From contig JAEZYS010000003.1 in the NCBI GenBank assembly GCA_023418925.1, positions 62,001-126,000 of the forward strand: DNA of 64,000 nt. Direction: 5' to 3'. Source of the DNA: Bacillota bacterium. Its GTDB lineage: Bacteria; Bacillota; Clostridia; Oscillospirales; Ruminococcaceae. This document shows positions 34,467 through 43,920 of this stretch, piece by piece (within the stretch, counting starts at the first letter, position 1; each line of letters opens with the position of its first letter). Both the position numbers and the translations under genes were made by a program. The notes beneath the pieces were generated by a model. It saw only the letters and a list, made by a program, of their open reading frames with translations. It was not told the DNA's origin and did not search any database.

Positions 34467-36665
34467 ATGCTTAACAAATCTGAAACTGTATATACAATTG
34501 ATGCGCTTATTCAGAAGATACTTGACGATGAAAAGCAGTATGATCTCAGCAAGATTATATCGTCATATGAATTTGCGGCAAAAGCTCATGCGGATCAGGT
34601 CAGATCGTCGGGAGAACCATATATTACGCATCCTCTTGCGGTTTCATTTATTTTGCTGGAACTTGGTTTGGATACGGATACAATTTGTGCAGCAATGCTC
34701 CATGACGTTGTTGAAGATACGGATACCACTCTTGAAGAAGTGAAAAAACTTTTCGGTCAGGATGTTGCCATGCTTGTTGACGGAGTAACAAAGCTTGGTA
34801 AAATTCCACTGTTTACAAAAGAAGAACAGCAGGCTGAAAATGTAAGAAAAATTCTCCTTGCAATGTCACAGGATATCAGAGTAATTATTATAAAGCTTTG
34901 TGACCGACTTCACAATATGAGAACTCTGCAATACCGCCCGTCTGAAAAACAGCGGCATACTGCACTAGAAACAATGAATATATATGCGCCTCTTGCTCAC
35001 AGACTTGGTATCAGAGCAGTTAAGGATGAACTTGAAGACCTTGCATTCGGGTACCTTGACCCTTATGCATACTCTGAAATTGAGCAGATGCTTCAAAAGA
35101 AAAGTGATGAGAGAGAAGCTTTCATTGAATCTATAAAAAGCCAGATATCTGTAAGATTCAATGATGCCGGATTTTTAAACTCACCGCAGATTGACGGCCG
35201 TGTAAAATCAATATACGGTATTTATAAAAAGGCATACCTTGCAGGAAAAAACATTGAAGAAATATACGACAAATATGCTGTAAGAATTATAGTTCAGACT
35301 GTAATTGAATGTTATAATTCCCTTGGCATCATCCATGATATGTTCAAACCTATTCCAAACAGGTTTAAAGATTATATAGCTACTCCTAAAGCTAATATGT
35401 ATCAGTCACTTCATACCACAGTTATCGGCAGGGAGGGCGTTCCTTTTGAAGTTCAGATAAGAACATGGGATATGCACTATACCGCTGAATATGGTATTGC
35501 GGCGCACTGGAAGTATAAAGAGGGAATTCAGGGTAAGGACAAGCTTGAAAACAGACTTGCATGGATTCGTCAGATTATTGAAGCCCAGCAGGAAACCGAC
35601 GACGTTGAAGAAATAGTAAGAACAATAAAAAGTGATATTGCACCGGAGGAGATATTTGCATTTACTCCAAAGGGTGATATGATAACACTTCCTGTTGATT
35701 CGACTATCATTGACTTTGCATATGCAATTCATACTCAGGTCGGAAACAGAATGAGGGGAGCAAAGGTTGACGGAAAGCTTGTTTCCCTTGACTATAAGCT
35801 TTCTACAGGAGAAATTGTTGAGATCATTACTTCAAGCAGCCCCGATCATGGTCCTAACAGAGCATGGCTTGAAATTTGCAAAACTAATGAAGCAAAGTCA
35901 AAGATACGTTCATGGTTTAAGAAGGAACGCAGAGAAGAGAATATCCAGCAGGGTAAGATTGAACTTGAAAAAGAATTCAAGAGAAACTATATCCGAGTTC
36001 CTGAAGCTGATCTTGCTGACTTCCTGAGTGATGATATGAAGCGCCATAACTGCGGAACTCTTGAAGATTTCTTTGCAGCAATTGGATATGGCGGAGTTAT
36101 TCTGTCAAGAATGATGCAAAGGCTTAAGGATAAATATACTAAGCTCTATGCTCAGGAAGAAGTACAGAATATCAAGCATAAACCTTCTGAAAAGAGCAAT
36201 ACAGGCGTTATTGTTGATGGTCAGGACAATATTCTTATCAAACTTTCACAGTGCTGTAATCCTCTCCCTGGTGATGATATTATTGGATTTATCACAAGAG
36301 GACATGGTGTTTCTGTTCATAAAAAGGACTGCGATAATTATATATCTGCAGTTAAGAATGGAAATGAGCCTGAAAGATGGATTGATGTTCATTGGGCTGA
36401 AAGCACACGCCATAATTCTTCACCGATATTCAAGGTTACGCTTGATATTGTAAGCCATGAAAGAATGACACTTCTTGCAGATGTATCAATGACACTTGCC
36501 GATCTTCATGTTCCTGTTTCTGAAGTGGCAGTACGTGTGCTTAAGAATGGAAATTCAAATATACTTGTTACAATAAGCATTGCAGGCGTTTCACAGCTTA
36601 CAAACATTGTTGCAAGGATAAAGAAAATACCTGATGTAATCAGCGTTGACAGAACAGGTAAATAA
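34467..36665 (+). CDS. relA: Bifunctional (p)ppGpp synthetase/hydrolase (RelA/SpoT family)
   Basis: This encodes 732 residues. The HD hydrolase domain (about 40-190) contains AMLHDVVEDTDTTLEEV. The synthetase domain (about 240-350) contains IPNRFKDYIATPKANMYQSL. TGS (about 390-455) begins IFAFTPKGDMITLP. A helical/zinc-finger region and a C-terminal ACT domain follow. It makes and degrades (p)ppGpp in response to amino-acid starvation at the ribosome. GAGGAGA precedes ATG 34467. It is part of the recJ-relA-MBL-hemZ run. Confidence 0.96.
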   Translation: MLNKSETVYTIDALIQKILDDEKQYDLSKIISSYEFAAKAHADQVRSSGEPYITHPLAVSFILLELGLDTDTICAAMLHDVVEDTDTTLEEVKKLFGQDVAMLVDGVTKLGKIPLFTKEEQQAENVRKILLAMSQDIRVIIIKLCDRLHNMRTLQYRPSEKQRHTALETMNIYAPLAHRLGIRAVKDELEDLAFGYLDPYAYSEIEQMLQKKSDEREAFIESIKSQISVRFNDAGFLNSPQIDGRVKSIYGIYKKAYLAGKNIEEIYDKYAVRIIVQTVIECYNSLGIIHDMFKPIPNRFKDYIATPKANMYQSLHTTVIGREGVPFEVQIRTWDMHYTAEYGIAAHWKYKEGIQGKDKLENRLAWIRQIIEAQQETDDVEEIVRTIKSDIAPEEIFAFTPKGDMITLPVDSTIIDFAYAIHTQVGNRMRGAKVDGKLVSLDYKLSTGEIVEIITSSSPDHGPNRAWLEICKTNEAKSKIRSWFKKERREENIQQGKIELEKEFKRNYIRVPEADLADFLSDDMKRHNCGTLEDFFAAIGYGGVILSRMMQRLKDKYTKLYAQEEVQNIKHKPSEKSNTGVIVDGQDNILIKLSQCCNPLPGDDIIGFITRGHGVSVHKKDCDNYISAVKNGNEPERWIDVHWAESTRHNSSPIFKVTLDIVSHERMTLLADVSMTLADLHVPVSEVAVRVLKNGNSNILVTISIAGVSQLTNIVARIKKIPDVISVDRTGK

Positions 36666-36711
36666 TTGAGAGTTTACTATAAAAACTATTTTAGCAGGTA
36701 TGGAGAAAGTT

Positions 36712-37380
36712 ATGAAATTTATAAAATTCAGACCAATGGGTGCATTCATGGTAAATAGCTATGCACTTGTTTCAGATAAGAATAATGCAATAATAATTGA
36801 TGCACCATCAGGCACAAAAAGTGGAATATCTGATTTGCAGAGCAAAGGCATTTCAATAAAGAAAATTCTTCTTACTCATGGTCATTGTGACCATATTGAA
36901 TGTCTTTCAGATATATGTGATGAAATAGGTGCTGAAGTGTATGTTCATATGAATGATGCAGGAAAGCTTGCTGACAGCAGTACTAATCTTTCAGATGATA
37001 TGCCTGATTTGTTCCCGTCTTCTTTGTACAGAGGTGCAGAAAAAGTTGTTGAAATCAAAGATAATGATGTAATCGTACTTGATGATATTTCAGTAAAGGT
37101 TATTCATACTCCAGGGCATACAAGCGGCGGTGTCTGTTATGTTGTTGAAGATATGATTTTCAGCGGGGACACACTTTTCTTCGGAAGTATCGGAAGAACG
37201 GATATGTTTGACGGTAGTATGTCTCAAATGAAAAAATCACTTGAAAGATTGGGAGAATTCAGCGGAGAATTTAAAAACTATAAGATTTATCCTGGTCATG
37301 GCTCGTCAACAACACTGCTTGATGAAAAGGACAGGAATCCATTTATGCAGAAAGGCCTTTCGTATGACGATCTGTTTTAA
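36712..37380 (+). CDS. Metallo-beta-lactamase-fold hydrolase (glyoxalase II-like)
   Basis: This encodes 222 residues from ATG 36712, with GGAG six bases upstream (ATG 36700 overlaps that site). The metal-binding set is present: LTHGHCDHIE (about 54-63), HTPGHTSGG (about 130-138), FSGDTLFF and YPGHGSST. Small proteins of this type hydrolyse thioesters and are often annotated YcbL/hydroxyacylglutathione hydrolase-like. In Clostridia it regularly sits between relA and hemZ, as here. Its end overlaps the hemZ start by 17 bp. Confidence 0.9.
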   Translation: MKFIKFRPMGAFMVNSYALVSDKNNAIIIDAPSGTKSGISDLQSKGISIKKILLTHGHCDHIECLSDICDEIGAEVYVHMNDAGKLADSSTNLSDDMPDLFPSSLYRGAEKVVEIKDNDVIVLDDISVKVIHTPGHTSGGVCYVVEDMIFSGDTLFFGSIGRTDMFDGSMSQMKKSLERLGEFSGEFKNYKIYPGHGSSTTLLDEKDRNPFMQKGLSYDDLF

Positions 37381-38824
37381 CGGCAACACCTATAAGTATG
37401 AGATTGAAGCGGTTATGAAGTTATTTCTTCCTCTCCAATCGTTTGAATTTATATATGAAAACAATGATACACTTATCGGAGATTACTGCATTATAACACA
37501 GCTTGACAATGGTTTGGGATATAATCTTTCTGTTTCTGTTTTATATGAGGGTCAGAAAGTTAATAATCACATTGCTGTTGATTATGATGAAGATAGTGAA
37601 CTATCTCTTTGCAGACTTTTATTTGTATGTATGCAGAAGATAACAGGAATAACTCCTCAGTGGGGATGCCTAACAGGAATACGTCCTGTCAAGAAAGTCA
37701 ATCAGCTTGATGCAAAAGGGTTTGATAAAAAACAGATTTTTGATTATCTTAAAGAAAAATATTATGTGACTGATGAAAAGCTGGAACTTGCCTATGATAC
37801 AGCTGAAACGCAGAAAAAGTATCTTAACAGCTTTGATCCGAAGTCATTTTCTCTCTATGTTTCAATTCCATTCTGCCCGTCAAGATGTTCATATTGCTCA
37901 TTTGTGTCTCACTCAATTGAATCGAGTAATGCAAAAAAACTTCTTCCTGAATATGTGGAGAAGCTTTGCAGTGAAATAAAGCAGACAGCGGAAATTGTCA
38001 ATGAATCAGGTATGCACCTTGATACAATTTATATAGGCGGAGGTACGCCTACCACACTTGATCCTCAACAGCTTGAAAGAGTTATGAAGGAAATTCAAAA
38101 AAACTTTGACATTTCAGAAATTCGGGAATATACTGTAGAAGCAGGGCGTGCTGATACAATTTCAGAAGAAAATTTAAGGATTATTAAAAATAACGGAGCA
38201 ACAAGAATTTCTGTAAATCCGCAGACTATGAACGACGATGTGCTTAAAGTAATAGGAAGAAAACATACAGCAGCACAAACCATAGAGGCTTTCAGACTTG
38301 CAAGGTCACTTGGATTTGATAATATTAATATGGATCTGATAGCTGGACTTCCTACAGATACTATTGATAGTTTCAAAAAAACTTTGAATTCAGTTATAGA
38401 ACTTGACCCTGAAAACATAACAGTTCATACACTGACTATAAAACGATCATCAAATCTTTTTAGCAGTGCTGATGTAGAGAGTGACGGAAGTATCAGTGAA
38501 ATGATTTCATACGCATATGAGACGCTTAAAAAGAAGGAATATAATCCATACTATTTGTATCGTCAGAAAAATACCGTCGGAAACCTTGAAAATGTCGGAT
38601 ATGCAAAGTCAGAAACTGAAAGCTTGTATAACATTTATATCATGGAGGAAATCCAGACAATAATTGCTGTCGGAGCAGGAGGTTCCTCGAAGCTTGTAAA
38701 CCCTGTTACCAACAAAATTGAGCGCCTGTTCAATTACAAATATCCTTATGAATATATATCACGCAACGAACAGATGCTTGAAAAAAAGCAGCAGCTCAAA
38801 GAGTTCTGCAATAACATATTATAA
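37364..38824 (+). CDS. hemZ: Radical SAM coproporphyrinogen dehydrogenase HemZ-like
   Basis: This encodes 486 residues from ATG 37364, with AAAGG eight bases upstream. It overlaps the preceding gene by 17 bp, so translation is coupled; the frame is open further upstream but only inside that gene. After a ~160-residue N-terminal domain comes YVSIPFCPSRCSYCSFVS (CxxxCxYC near 170-178), then YIGGGTPTTLDPQQ and the HemN-type VNPQTMNDDVLKVIGR. The family is HemZ/HemN-like radical SAM. The family name implies haem synthesis, but this branch in haem-poor anaerobes is not proven to act on coproporphyrinogen. Confidence 0.9.
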   Translation: MTICFNGNTYKYEIEAVMKLFLPLQSFEFIYENNDTLIGDYCIITQLDNGLGYNLSVSVLYEGQKVNNHIAVDYDEDSELSLCRLLFVCMQKITGITPQWGCLTGIRPVKKVNQLDAKGFDKKQIFDYLKEKYYVTDEKLELAYDTAETQKKYLNSFDPKSFSLYVSIPFCPSRCSYCSFVSHSIESSNAKKLLPEYVEKLCSEIKQTAEIVNESGMHLDTIYIGGGTPTTLDPQQLERVMKEIQKNFDISEIREYTVEAGRADTISEENLRIIKNNGATRISVNPQTMNDDVLKVIGRKHTAAQTIEAFRLARSLGFDNINMDLIAGLPTDTIDSFKKTLNSVIELDPENITVHTLTIKRSSNLFSSADVESDGSISEMISYAYETLKKKEYNPYYLYRQKNTVGNLENVGYAKSETESLYNIYIMEEIQTIIAVGAGGSSKLVNPVTNKIERLFNYKYPYEYISRNEQMLEKKQQLKEFCNNIL

Positions 38825-38837
38825 GGGAGATGTCGTC

Positions 38838-39194
38838 ATGAGTTATAAGTTTGATAATTTAATCAGTGATGCAAAGGTAGTTTTTGATAAGGTTGCAGTC
38901 AAGACAAACGAGGCTGTAGAGTATTCAAAAATTCAGGTTGAACGTGCACAGATCAGAAACAAGATCAGAGATAAGTACTATGACCTTGGCAGAATATGCT
39001 ATCAGATGCATGAATCAGGAAATGACGAAACAGGTAGCATGAAGAAGATAATTACAGAAATTGAAAAGCTCAAAGCTGATCTTAAAGCTGCCGATGAAGT
39101 TGTTTCTGCAAAGCAGCCTAAGGCCTGCAAATTCTGCGGAGAAAAGAATGACTCAGGAAATCTGTTCTGCAAAAAGTGCGGCGAAAAGCTGTAA
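38838..39194 (+). CDS. Zinc-ribbon protein with coiled-coil, unknown role
   Basis: This encodes 118 residues from ATG 38838, with AAGGGAGA upstream. The first ~85 residues are helical and charged (MSYKFDNLISDAKVVFDKV). The C-terminus is a zinc ribbon, CKFCGEKNDSGNLFCKKCGE. Such proteins are common in Clostridia, probably scaffolds or sensors, with no defined function. It is 13 bp after hemZ and followed by a terminator. Confidence 0.8.
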   Translation: MSYKFDNLISDAKVVFDKVAVKTNEAVEYSKIQVERAQIRNKIRDKYYDLGRICYQMHESGNDETGSMKKIITEIEKLKADLKAADEVVSAKQPKACKFCGEKNDSGNLFCKKCGEKL

Positions 39195-39206
39195 TTATTA
39201 CAGATA

Positions 39207-39241
39207 AGGCAGCCTTGTGAATACTTGGCTGCCTGTATTTT
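39207..39241 (+). terminator. Terminator after the zinc-ribbon gene
   Basis: AGGCAGCC (39207-39214) pairs with GGCTGCCT (39227-39234), followed by GTATTTTT. Confidence 0.85.
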
Positions 39242-39271
39242 TACTTATATTTGAAGGGAATGTTTACTTCT

Positions 39272-40639
39272 ATGCAGAGCCTTAAGAAGAACAGTATAAT
39301 TAATCTTGAAATAACAGGCATGACATCCGAAGGCAACGGAGTCGGCAGACATGAAGGAATGGCTGTATTTGTGCCGTTTACCGCAGTAGGGGATATCATT
39401 GAATGTAAAATAGTCAAGGTAAATAAGACTCTTGCATATGGTATTATCGATAAAATAATTGCATTATCACAGGATAGAATCGAAAGTGACTGCGAAGTTT
39501 ATAAAAAATGCGGAGGTTGTACATTCCGACATATTTCCTATGAATCGGAACTGAAAACAAAGCAGAATTTTGTTGAGGATGCTTTCAGAAGAATAGGAAA
39601 GCTTGACGTTGCTTTTGAAGAGATACAGGGTTGTAATGAACAGGATTACTACAGGAACAAGGCTCAGTATCCTGTAGCAGAAGATGAAAACGGAAAGGCA
39701 GTGTGTGGATTTTATTCAAAGCGCAGTCATAGAGTTGTAAGCTTTACTGAATGCAGACTTCAGGCATCTGTCTTTTCGGATATAACTAAGGCTGTGCTTG
39801 ATTATGTAAACAAGAATAATATCAAGGCGTACAATGAAGAAACAGGTGGGGGAATACTCCGCCACATATATATCAGACGAGGCTACTATTCTGGAGAAAT
39901 CATGGTGTGTCTTGTTGTAAATAAGTCAGTAACGGACAAACTTAAGCTTTTAGCTGAAAAGCTCATTGCAGATTTCCCCAAAATTAAAAGTATAGTACAA
40001 AATATTAACAGAAGGAATACAAATGTAATACTCGGTGATAAGAATACTACTATAGCAGGTTCTGACACAATAAAGGATACGCTCTGCGGTAATGTTTTTG
40101 AGCTTTCACCACTATCTTTCTATCAGGTAAATACTGCACAGGCAGAAAAGCTTTATGCCTGTGCAAAGGAGTATGCACACCTAACGGGGACAGAAACTCT
40201 TATTGATATGTACTGTGGTGCAGGAACAATCGGGCTTTCAATGGCTGACAGTGTTAAAAAGATTATTGGCTGTGAGATAATTCCTGATGCAATTGAAAAT
40301 GCCAAAAAAAGTGCTGTCAGAAACAGCATAAATAATGCAGAGTTCATCTGTGGTGATGCCGGAAAGACCGCAGAATACCTTTTGAAAAGCAATATAAGGC
40401 CAGATGTTGTTGTAATTGATCCTCCAAGAAAAGGCTGTGATGAGCTGACTTTAAGCAGTATTGTGAAAATGTCACCTTCAAAGATTGTAATGGTAAGCTG
40501 TAATCCTGCTACTGCCGCAAGAGATGCCGCATACCTGAATGATAACGGATATGTTCCAGTAAAGGCAAGAGCATTTGACTTGTTCCCACGAACGGGGCAC
40601 GTTGAGACGGTTGTATTGCTGTCAAGGATAGAGAAATAA
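39272..40639 (+). CDS. rlmD: 23S rRNA (uracil-C5)-methyltransferase, RlmD/TrmA family
   Basis: This encodes 455 residues from ATG 39272 (ATG 39260 directly abuts the ribosome site). A TRAM domain comes first, then the iron-sulfur cysteines CEVYKKCGGC (about 73-84) plus a distal Cys in TECRLQ. The methyltransferase domain has DMYCGAGTIGLSMA, VIDPPRKGCDELT and the catalytic MVSCNPATAARD. It methylates a uridine in 23S rRNA (or tRNA). Which uridine cannot be read from sequence. It is the last gene before the integrated element. Confidence 0.9.
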   Translation: MQSLKKNSIINLEITGMTSEGNGVGRHEGMAVFVPFTAVGDIIECKIVKVNKTLAYGIIDKIIALSQDRIESDCEVYKKCGGCTFRHISYESELKTKQNFVEDAFRRIGKLDVAFEEIQGCNEQDYYRNKAQYPVAEDENGKAVCGFYSKRSHRVVSFTECRLQASVFSDITKAVLDYVNKNNIKAYNEETGGGILRHIYIRRGYYSGEIMVCLVVNKSVTDKLKLLAEKLIADFPKIKSIVQNINRRNTNVILGDKNTTIAGSDTIKDTLCGNVFELSPLSFYQVNTAQAEKLYACAKEYAHLTGTETLIDMYCGAGTIGLSMADSVKKIIGCEIIPDAIENAKKSAVRNSINNAEFICGDAGKTAEYLLKSNIRPDVVVIDPPRKGCDELTLSSIVKMSPSKIVMVSCNPATAARDAAYLNDNGYVPVKARAFDLFPRTGHVETVVLLSRIEK

Positions 40640-40664
40640 GAGTATAAAAGTGCTTGATATAAAG

Positions 40665-40722
40665 GGATTTCCGTGATTTTGAACCCGTGTTTAAGTTGGG
40701 TTCCAAGTCACGGATTCTTTTA
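40665..40722 (+). terminator. Terminator after rlmD
   Basis: A long two-part stem is formed: TCCGTGA with TCACGGA and GAACCC with GGGTTC, followed by TTCTTTTATT. It marks the end of the core chromosome run. Confidence 0.8.
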
Positions 40723-40760
40723 TTGTAAGAACATATCTAAAATCATAAAAACACAAGGTT

Positions 40761-40881
40761 GTGTGGATGTTATTACTTTTTGGCTAGTGAGTTGACAAAA
40801 TTACTGTCAAAGATGTGGTGAGTGGATAAAATTACTGTAAAAGAAGTTACGAGTTGACGATATTATTGCAATATAAAAAGA
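40761..40881 (+). repeat. Four degenerate direct repeats, ~31-bp period
   Basis: Copies start at 40761, 40789, 40820 and 40851 (spacings 28, 31, 31). The core is GAGTTGACAAAATTACTGT with variations such as GAGTGGATAAAATTACTGT. No coding frame covers them. Multiple end repeats of this kind occur at the ends of IS21-family and Tn7-like transposons, so this may be a transposon-end remnant. Confidence 0.65.
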
Positions 40882-40936
40882 GGTGTTATCATCACACTAG
40901 AAACCCTAACAATAATCAATTGATATTAAGCGAAAC

Positions 40937-40951
40937 CCGGTTTAAAACCGG
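40937..40951. promoter_or_regulatory. CCGG-containing palindrome upstream of the methyltransferase operon
   Basis: CCGGTTT-A-AAACCGG is a perfect 7-bp inverted repeat about 40 bp before the -35 box. It may be an operator for the XRE protein or the methyltransferase. Confidence 0.4.
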
Positions 40952-40990
40952 TTATTTAATAATAAATTATGCGATAACTTAATTTTTGCA

Positions 40991-41019
40991 TTGACTTTTG
41001 CGCTTAAAATTAGTATAAT
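40991..41019 (+). promoter_or_regulatory. Sigma-A promoter of the XRE-methyltransferase operon
   Basis: TTGACT at 40991-40996, a 17-bp spacer, and TATAAT at 41014-41019, 35 bp before the XRE ATG. Confidence 0.8.
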
Positions 41020-41053
41020 AAAAAACGAGGATTTGCGAGAAAGGAGTAGAACC

Positions 41054-41284
41054 ATGCAACTTTCATATAAAAAACTTTGGAAATTACTTATAGATAGAGA
41101 TTTAAAAAAGAAAGATTTGAGTAAGATGGCAGGGATTAGTTCAACCTGTATAGCCAAGCTTGGACGAAATGAAAATGTTAATACGAACATCCTTGTGAAA
41201 ATATGTAACGCACTTGAATGCGACATCAGCGATATTTTAGAGTTGACAGAGACTGCTTCAGATGATGGAGGTAATCATGAATAA
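41054..41284 (+). CDS. XRE-family regulator (controller-type) A
   Basis: This encodes 76 residues with a single Cro/C1-type HTH (KKDLSKMAGISSTCIAKLGR near 19-38). GAAAGGAG precedes ATG 41054. Its end overlaps the methyltransferase start by 8 bp, so the two are co-translated. The small size and position match restriction-modification controller proteins. It shares about half its residues with the second XRE protein at 43921-44124, and the pair flanks the methyltransferase/endonuclease pair. Confidence 0.88.
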   Translation: MQLSYKKLWKLLIDRDLKKKDLSKMAGISSTCIAKLGRNENVNTNILVKICNALECDISDILELTETASDDGGNHE

Positions 41285-42677
41285 TAGCTTAAAACAAAGG
41301 ATGCAAGAAGAAGGGTTTCAGTTAGTGAGTATAGACTTATTCGCAGGCCCAGGGGGGCTTTGCACAGGCTTTAAGTGGGCTGGTATATTGCCACTGTTGG
41401 CTGTTGAATGGACAGATACAACCGCAGAAACATATTCTATAAGCCATAATGCTGAAGTATTTGAACTTGCAAAATACACTACGGAGAACGGAAATGATGA
41501 GGCATATCTTCAATCATTTATGCATGAAAGCACACAAACTTTACTCATACATGGCGATATCAACCTAGTAAGTAGCCAAATGATAAAAAGTTTCTTATTG
41601 GCTCGATATGGGATTGATTCTGAAAATGAAACGGTGGACATTGTATCTGGAGGGGCGCCTTGTGAGAGTTTCAGTATAGCAGGGACAAGAACTGTTGGAG
41701 ATGAACGAGATGATTTGTTCAGCAACATCATAAGAATTGCAAGAACAGTAAATACTAAAGCAATTCTCTTTGAGAATGTGAAAGGAATGTTCTCCAAGTC
41801 AAAGAATGGTGTTAAGGGAGCAATATTTCAATATATTTGTGACTCATTTGAAGATGAAAAAGTCACTCCGAGTTACAGACTTGTATCAAGAAATCAAGAT
41901 GAGATTTTGCTCAGAGCAAGTGACTATGGTGTTCCTCAAACGAGAGAAAGGTTATTCTTGGTTGCGATTAGAAGGGATCTAAAGAATATCGAATTTCATT
42001 ACCCAGAAAAAACTCATGGCCCTGGATGCGATAAGCCATTTGTTACATCAGGTGATGCAATTTCAGACTTGCCGATTGTAGGTATGGGTGAAGAATCTAC
42101 GGATTACATATATCCGAAAACATTCCGGAATGAAAACCAAGAATGGTATGTATCAATCATGCGAGGTAATTATGATGGAAATGGAATACATTCTCGTTCG
42201 CCACAACATTTGATTGATAGTGGTCTATATGATGAATATAGTATAAGTTGCCATAAAGGCCCAGGGCACATAAAAAGAAAACAAGATTTGCTGGCGCTTA
42301 TTGGTGAACGAGAAAGTATGCGCTCTACATTTGACAAGTTAACAGAAAACGGAGAAATTGACAAGTACAGACATCTTTTTCCGAAGACAATATACGGAAG
42401 CAGAAATAGAAGACTGTCAATAGATGAACCGAGTTTCACCGTTACATCACATTGTCTCGATGAGATAATCCATCCGACAATCAATCGAGCCATAACTCCA
42501 AGGGAGGCGGCTCGCCTACAGAGTTTTCCAGATTGGTATCAATTTGCTGGACCATATGTACTATTTCATGGAGCTAAAGAACAGGATAAGTATGAACAGA
42601 TCGGCGATGCAATACCACCTTTGCTTGCGTATGCAATTGCTCGACAGTTTGTAGATTGTTTGCCTAAACAAATATAA
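41277..42677 (+). CDS. dcm: DNA (cytosine-5) methyltransferase
   Basis: This encodes 466 residues from ATG 41277 (GGAGG five bases upstream). Motif I is DLFAGPGGLCTGF (about 19-31), motif IV is GGAPCESFSIAG with the catalytic Cys near 128, motif VI is LFENVKG, motif VIII is QTRERLFLVAIRR, and motif X is IGDAIPPLLAYAIA at the end. It transfers a methyl group to cytosine C5 in a short target and protects host DNA from the convergently encoded endonuclease. The target cannot be read from the sequence. It is separated from the endonuclease by a shared terminator. Confidence 0.93.
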   Translation: MNNSLKQRMQEEGFQLVSIDLFAGPGGLCTGFKWAGILPLLAVEWTDTTAETYSISHNAEVFELAKYTTENGNDEAYLQSFMHESTQTLLIHGDINLVSSQMIKSFLLARYGIDSENETVDIVSGGAPCESFSIAGTRTVGDERDDLFSNIIRIARTVNTKAILFENVKGMFSKSKNGVKGAIFQYICDSFEDEKVTPSYRLVSRNQDEILLRASDYGVPQTRERLFLVAIRRDLKNIEFHYPEKTHGPGCDKPFVTSGDAISDLPIVGMGEESTDYIYPKTFRNENQEWYVSIMRGNYDGNGIHSRSPQHLIDSGLYDEYSISCHKGPGHIKRKQDLLALIGERESMRSTFDKLTENGEIDKYRHLFPKTIYGSRNRRLSIDEPSFTVTSHCLDEIIHPTINRAITPREAARLQSFPDWYQFAGPYVLFHGAKEQDKYEQIGDAIPPLLAYAIARQFVDCLPKQI

Positions 42678-42678
42678 A

Positions 42679-42720
42679 AAAGAGGGTTAGTAGTGAATGT
42701 GTAGATTACTAACCCTCTTT
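42679..42720. terminator. Bidirectional terminator between methyltransferase and endonuclease
   Basis: AAAGAGGGTTAGTA pairs perfectly over 14 bp with TACTAACCCTCTTT, placed between convergent stop codons. Confidence 0.92.
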
Positions 42721-42721
42721 G

Positions 42722-43906
42722 CTATTTAAGTATCTTGCATTTTAGCTGAATGCTTTCACCTCTTCTCTTTGAAGGGTATGTCCAACTAAAAAGAGTCCCG
42801 AAACTTCCTGAAACGCCTTTATCAACAAGCATTTCATAATAAGAGGATAAACGATGTATCGTTGCAGTATCATCATTATTATCGTATGTAAGTATAAAAT
42901 CTGCACATTGCGTGACAGGATTGCCCCCACCACCTACTCCACCTAATACCCAAAGAGATAGCTTCTTAAGATAAGGTTTAATCCTTTCGGTAAGAAGATT
43001 GCAGTTCTCTTCTCCAAAAGCAGAAAGACTCCCAGCGCTTTGAAATTCATTTAAAAGAACTCTAAGTTCTTGATTTTCGGGATCCAATACATTTGCAAAG
43101 GTGTCAGCCGTATATTGATGAACGCTTACACTTTTATCACTGCTCCTTTTGCAACTAATTGTGTAATAAGCTTTATAACCTTCTTTGTTTGTTATTTCTA
43201 CTAAGACATCTGTTTTGGGATTTCCGCCGCTTGGCAATTTACCTATTATACGTTTATCTGAAGTTGCTTTAATCTCACATATATCATCCGAGTCTAGTTC
43301 AAAACAATCTACAATATTTTTGAACATACCGAAGTGCACACCTTCTAGTGTTGCAGCGTTCGTTTTCCACTTGCGTAAATTTTCTGGATAGCTTAATATT
43401 GCAGCCACCCTGCTTTCAAAGCTGTTACCTTGAATATCTTTAATCTGACCATCTGTTTTGTCTCTGATAGCATATACTTCTATAAAATTAGCTACTTGAT
43501 TCTGCGAAATTACTGCATCTATTGCTGAATATTCATCATTGTTAGCATATTTCATATTCTGACGCACAAATTCACTTTCGCCCGGAACCGCATCGGGATA
43601 TACGAGATAAACCTTTTTTATTGAATCTTCAATTTCCTTTAAATTTTTAGCGTCCCATTGCTGCCCTTTTATACGGTCGGTTCTCATAGATGTGGTAGTA
43701 AATAAAGCCCATTTTGTTTCATCATTAAATTTAATTAAAAAAGGGGCGTAGAACTGCGTATCATTGTTATAACCTGGTTTTCCAATTCGATACGTTTTAA
43801 TAAAGGATTTGATATAGCCTGCATCTTTACAATGTTCCAATATTGATTCTAAACTTTCCTGAGCACTTTGACCGTGTTGTTGTTTGTCCGCGTTTGTAAA
43901 AGCCAT
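42722..43906 (-). CDS. Probable type II restriction endonuclease
   Basis: This encodes 394 residues. The likely catalytic core is GNPKTDVLVEI (about 229-239) followed by YTISCKRSSDKSVSVHQY (about 249-266). This is an Asp ... (Ser/Asn)-x-Lys arrangement like MspI/HpaII-type enzymes rather than a textbook PD-(D/E)XK. The call rests on that motif, its place opposite a C5 methyltransferase, and the XRE gene 14 bp upstream. A CCGG-type specificity is possible but unproven. GGAGGCT lies before ATG 43906. It is the last gene of a four-gene - strand operon. Confidence 0.75.
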   Translation of the reverse strand: MAFTNADKQQHGQSAQESLESILEHCKDAGYIKSFIKTYRIGKPGYNNDTQFYAPFLIKFNDETKWALFTTTSMRTDRIKGQQWDAKNLKEIEDSIKKVYLVYPDAVPGESEFVRQNMKYANNDEYSAIDAVISQNQVANFIEVYAIRDKTDGQIKDIQGNSFESRVAAILSYPENLRKWKTNAATLEGVHFGMFKNIVDCFELDSDDICEIKATSDKRIIGKLPSGGNPKTDVLVEITNKEGYKAYYTISCKRSSDKSVSVHQYTADTFANVLDPENQELRVLLNEFQSAGSLSAFGEENCNLLTERIKPYLKKLSLWVLGGVGGGGNPVTQCADFILTYDNNDDTATIHRLSSYYEMLVDKGVSGSFGTLFSWTYPSKRRGESIQLKCKILK

Positions 43907-43920
43907 TGTTTTAGCCTCCT

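Noticed and set aside
37241..37363. Upstream extension of hemZ
   Set aside because: The frame is open but lies inside the preceding hydrolase gene; ATG 37364 has the ribosome site and fits family length.
40761..40881. CRISPR array
   Set aside because: Repeats are degenerate along their whole 31-bp unit with no repeat/spacer distinction, only four copies, and no cas genes.
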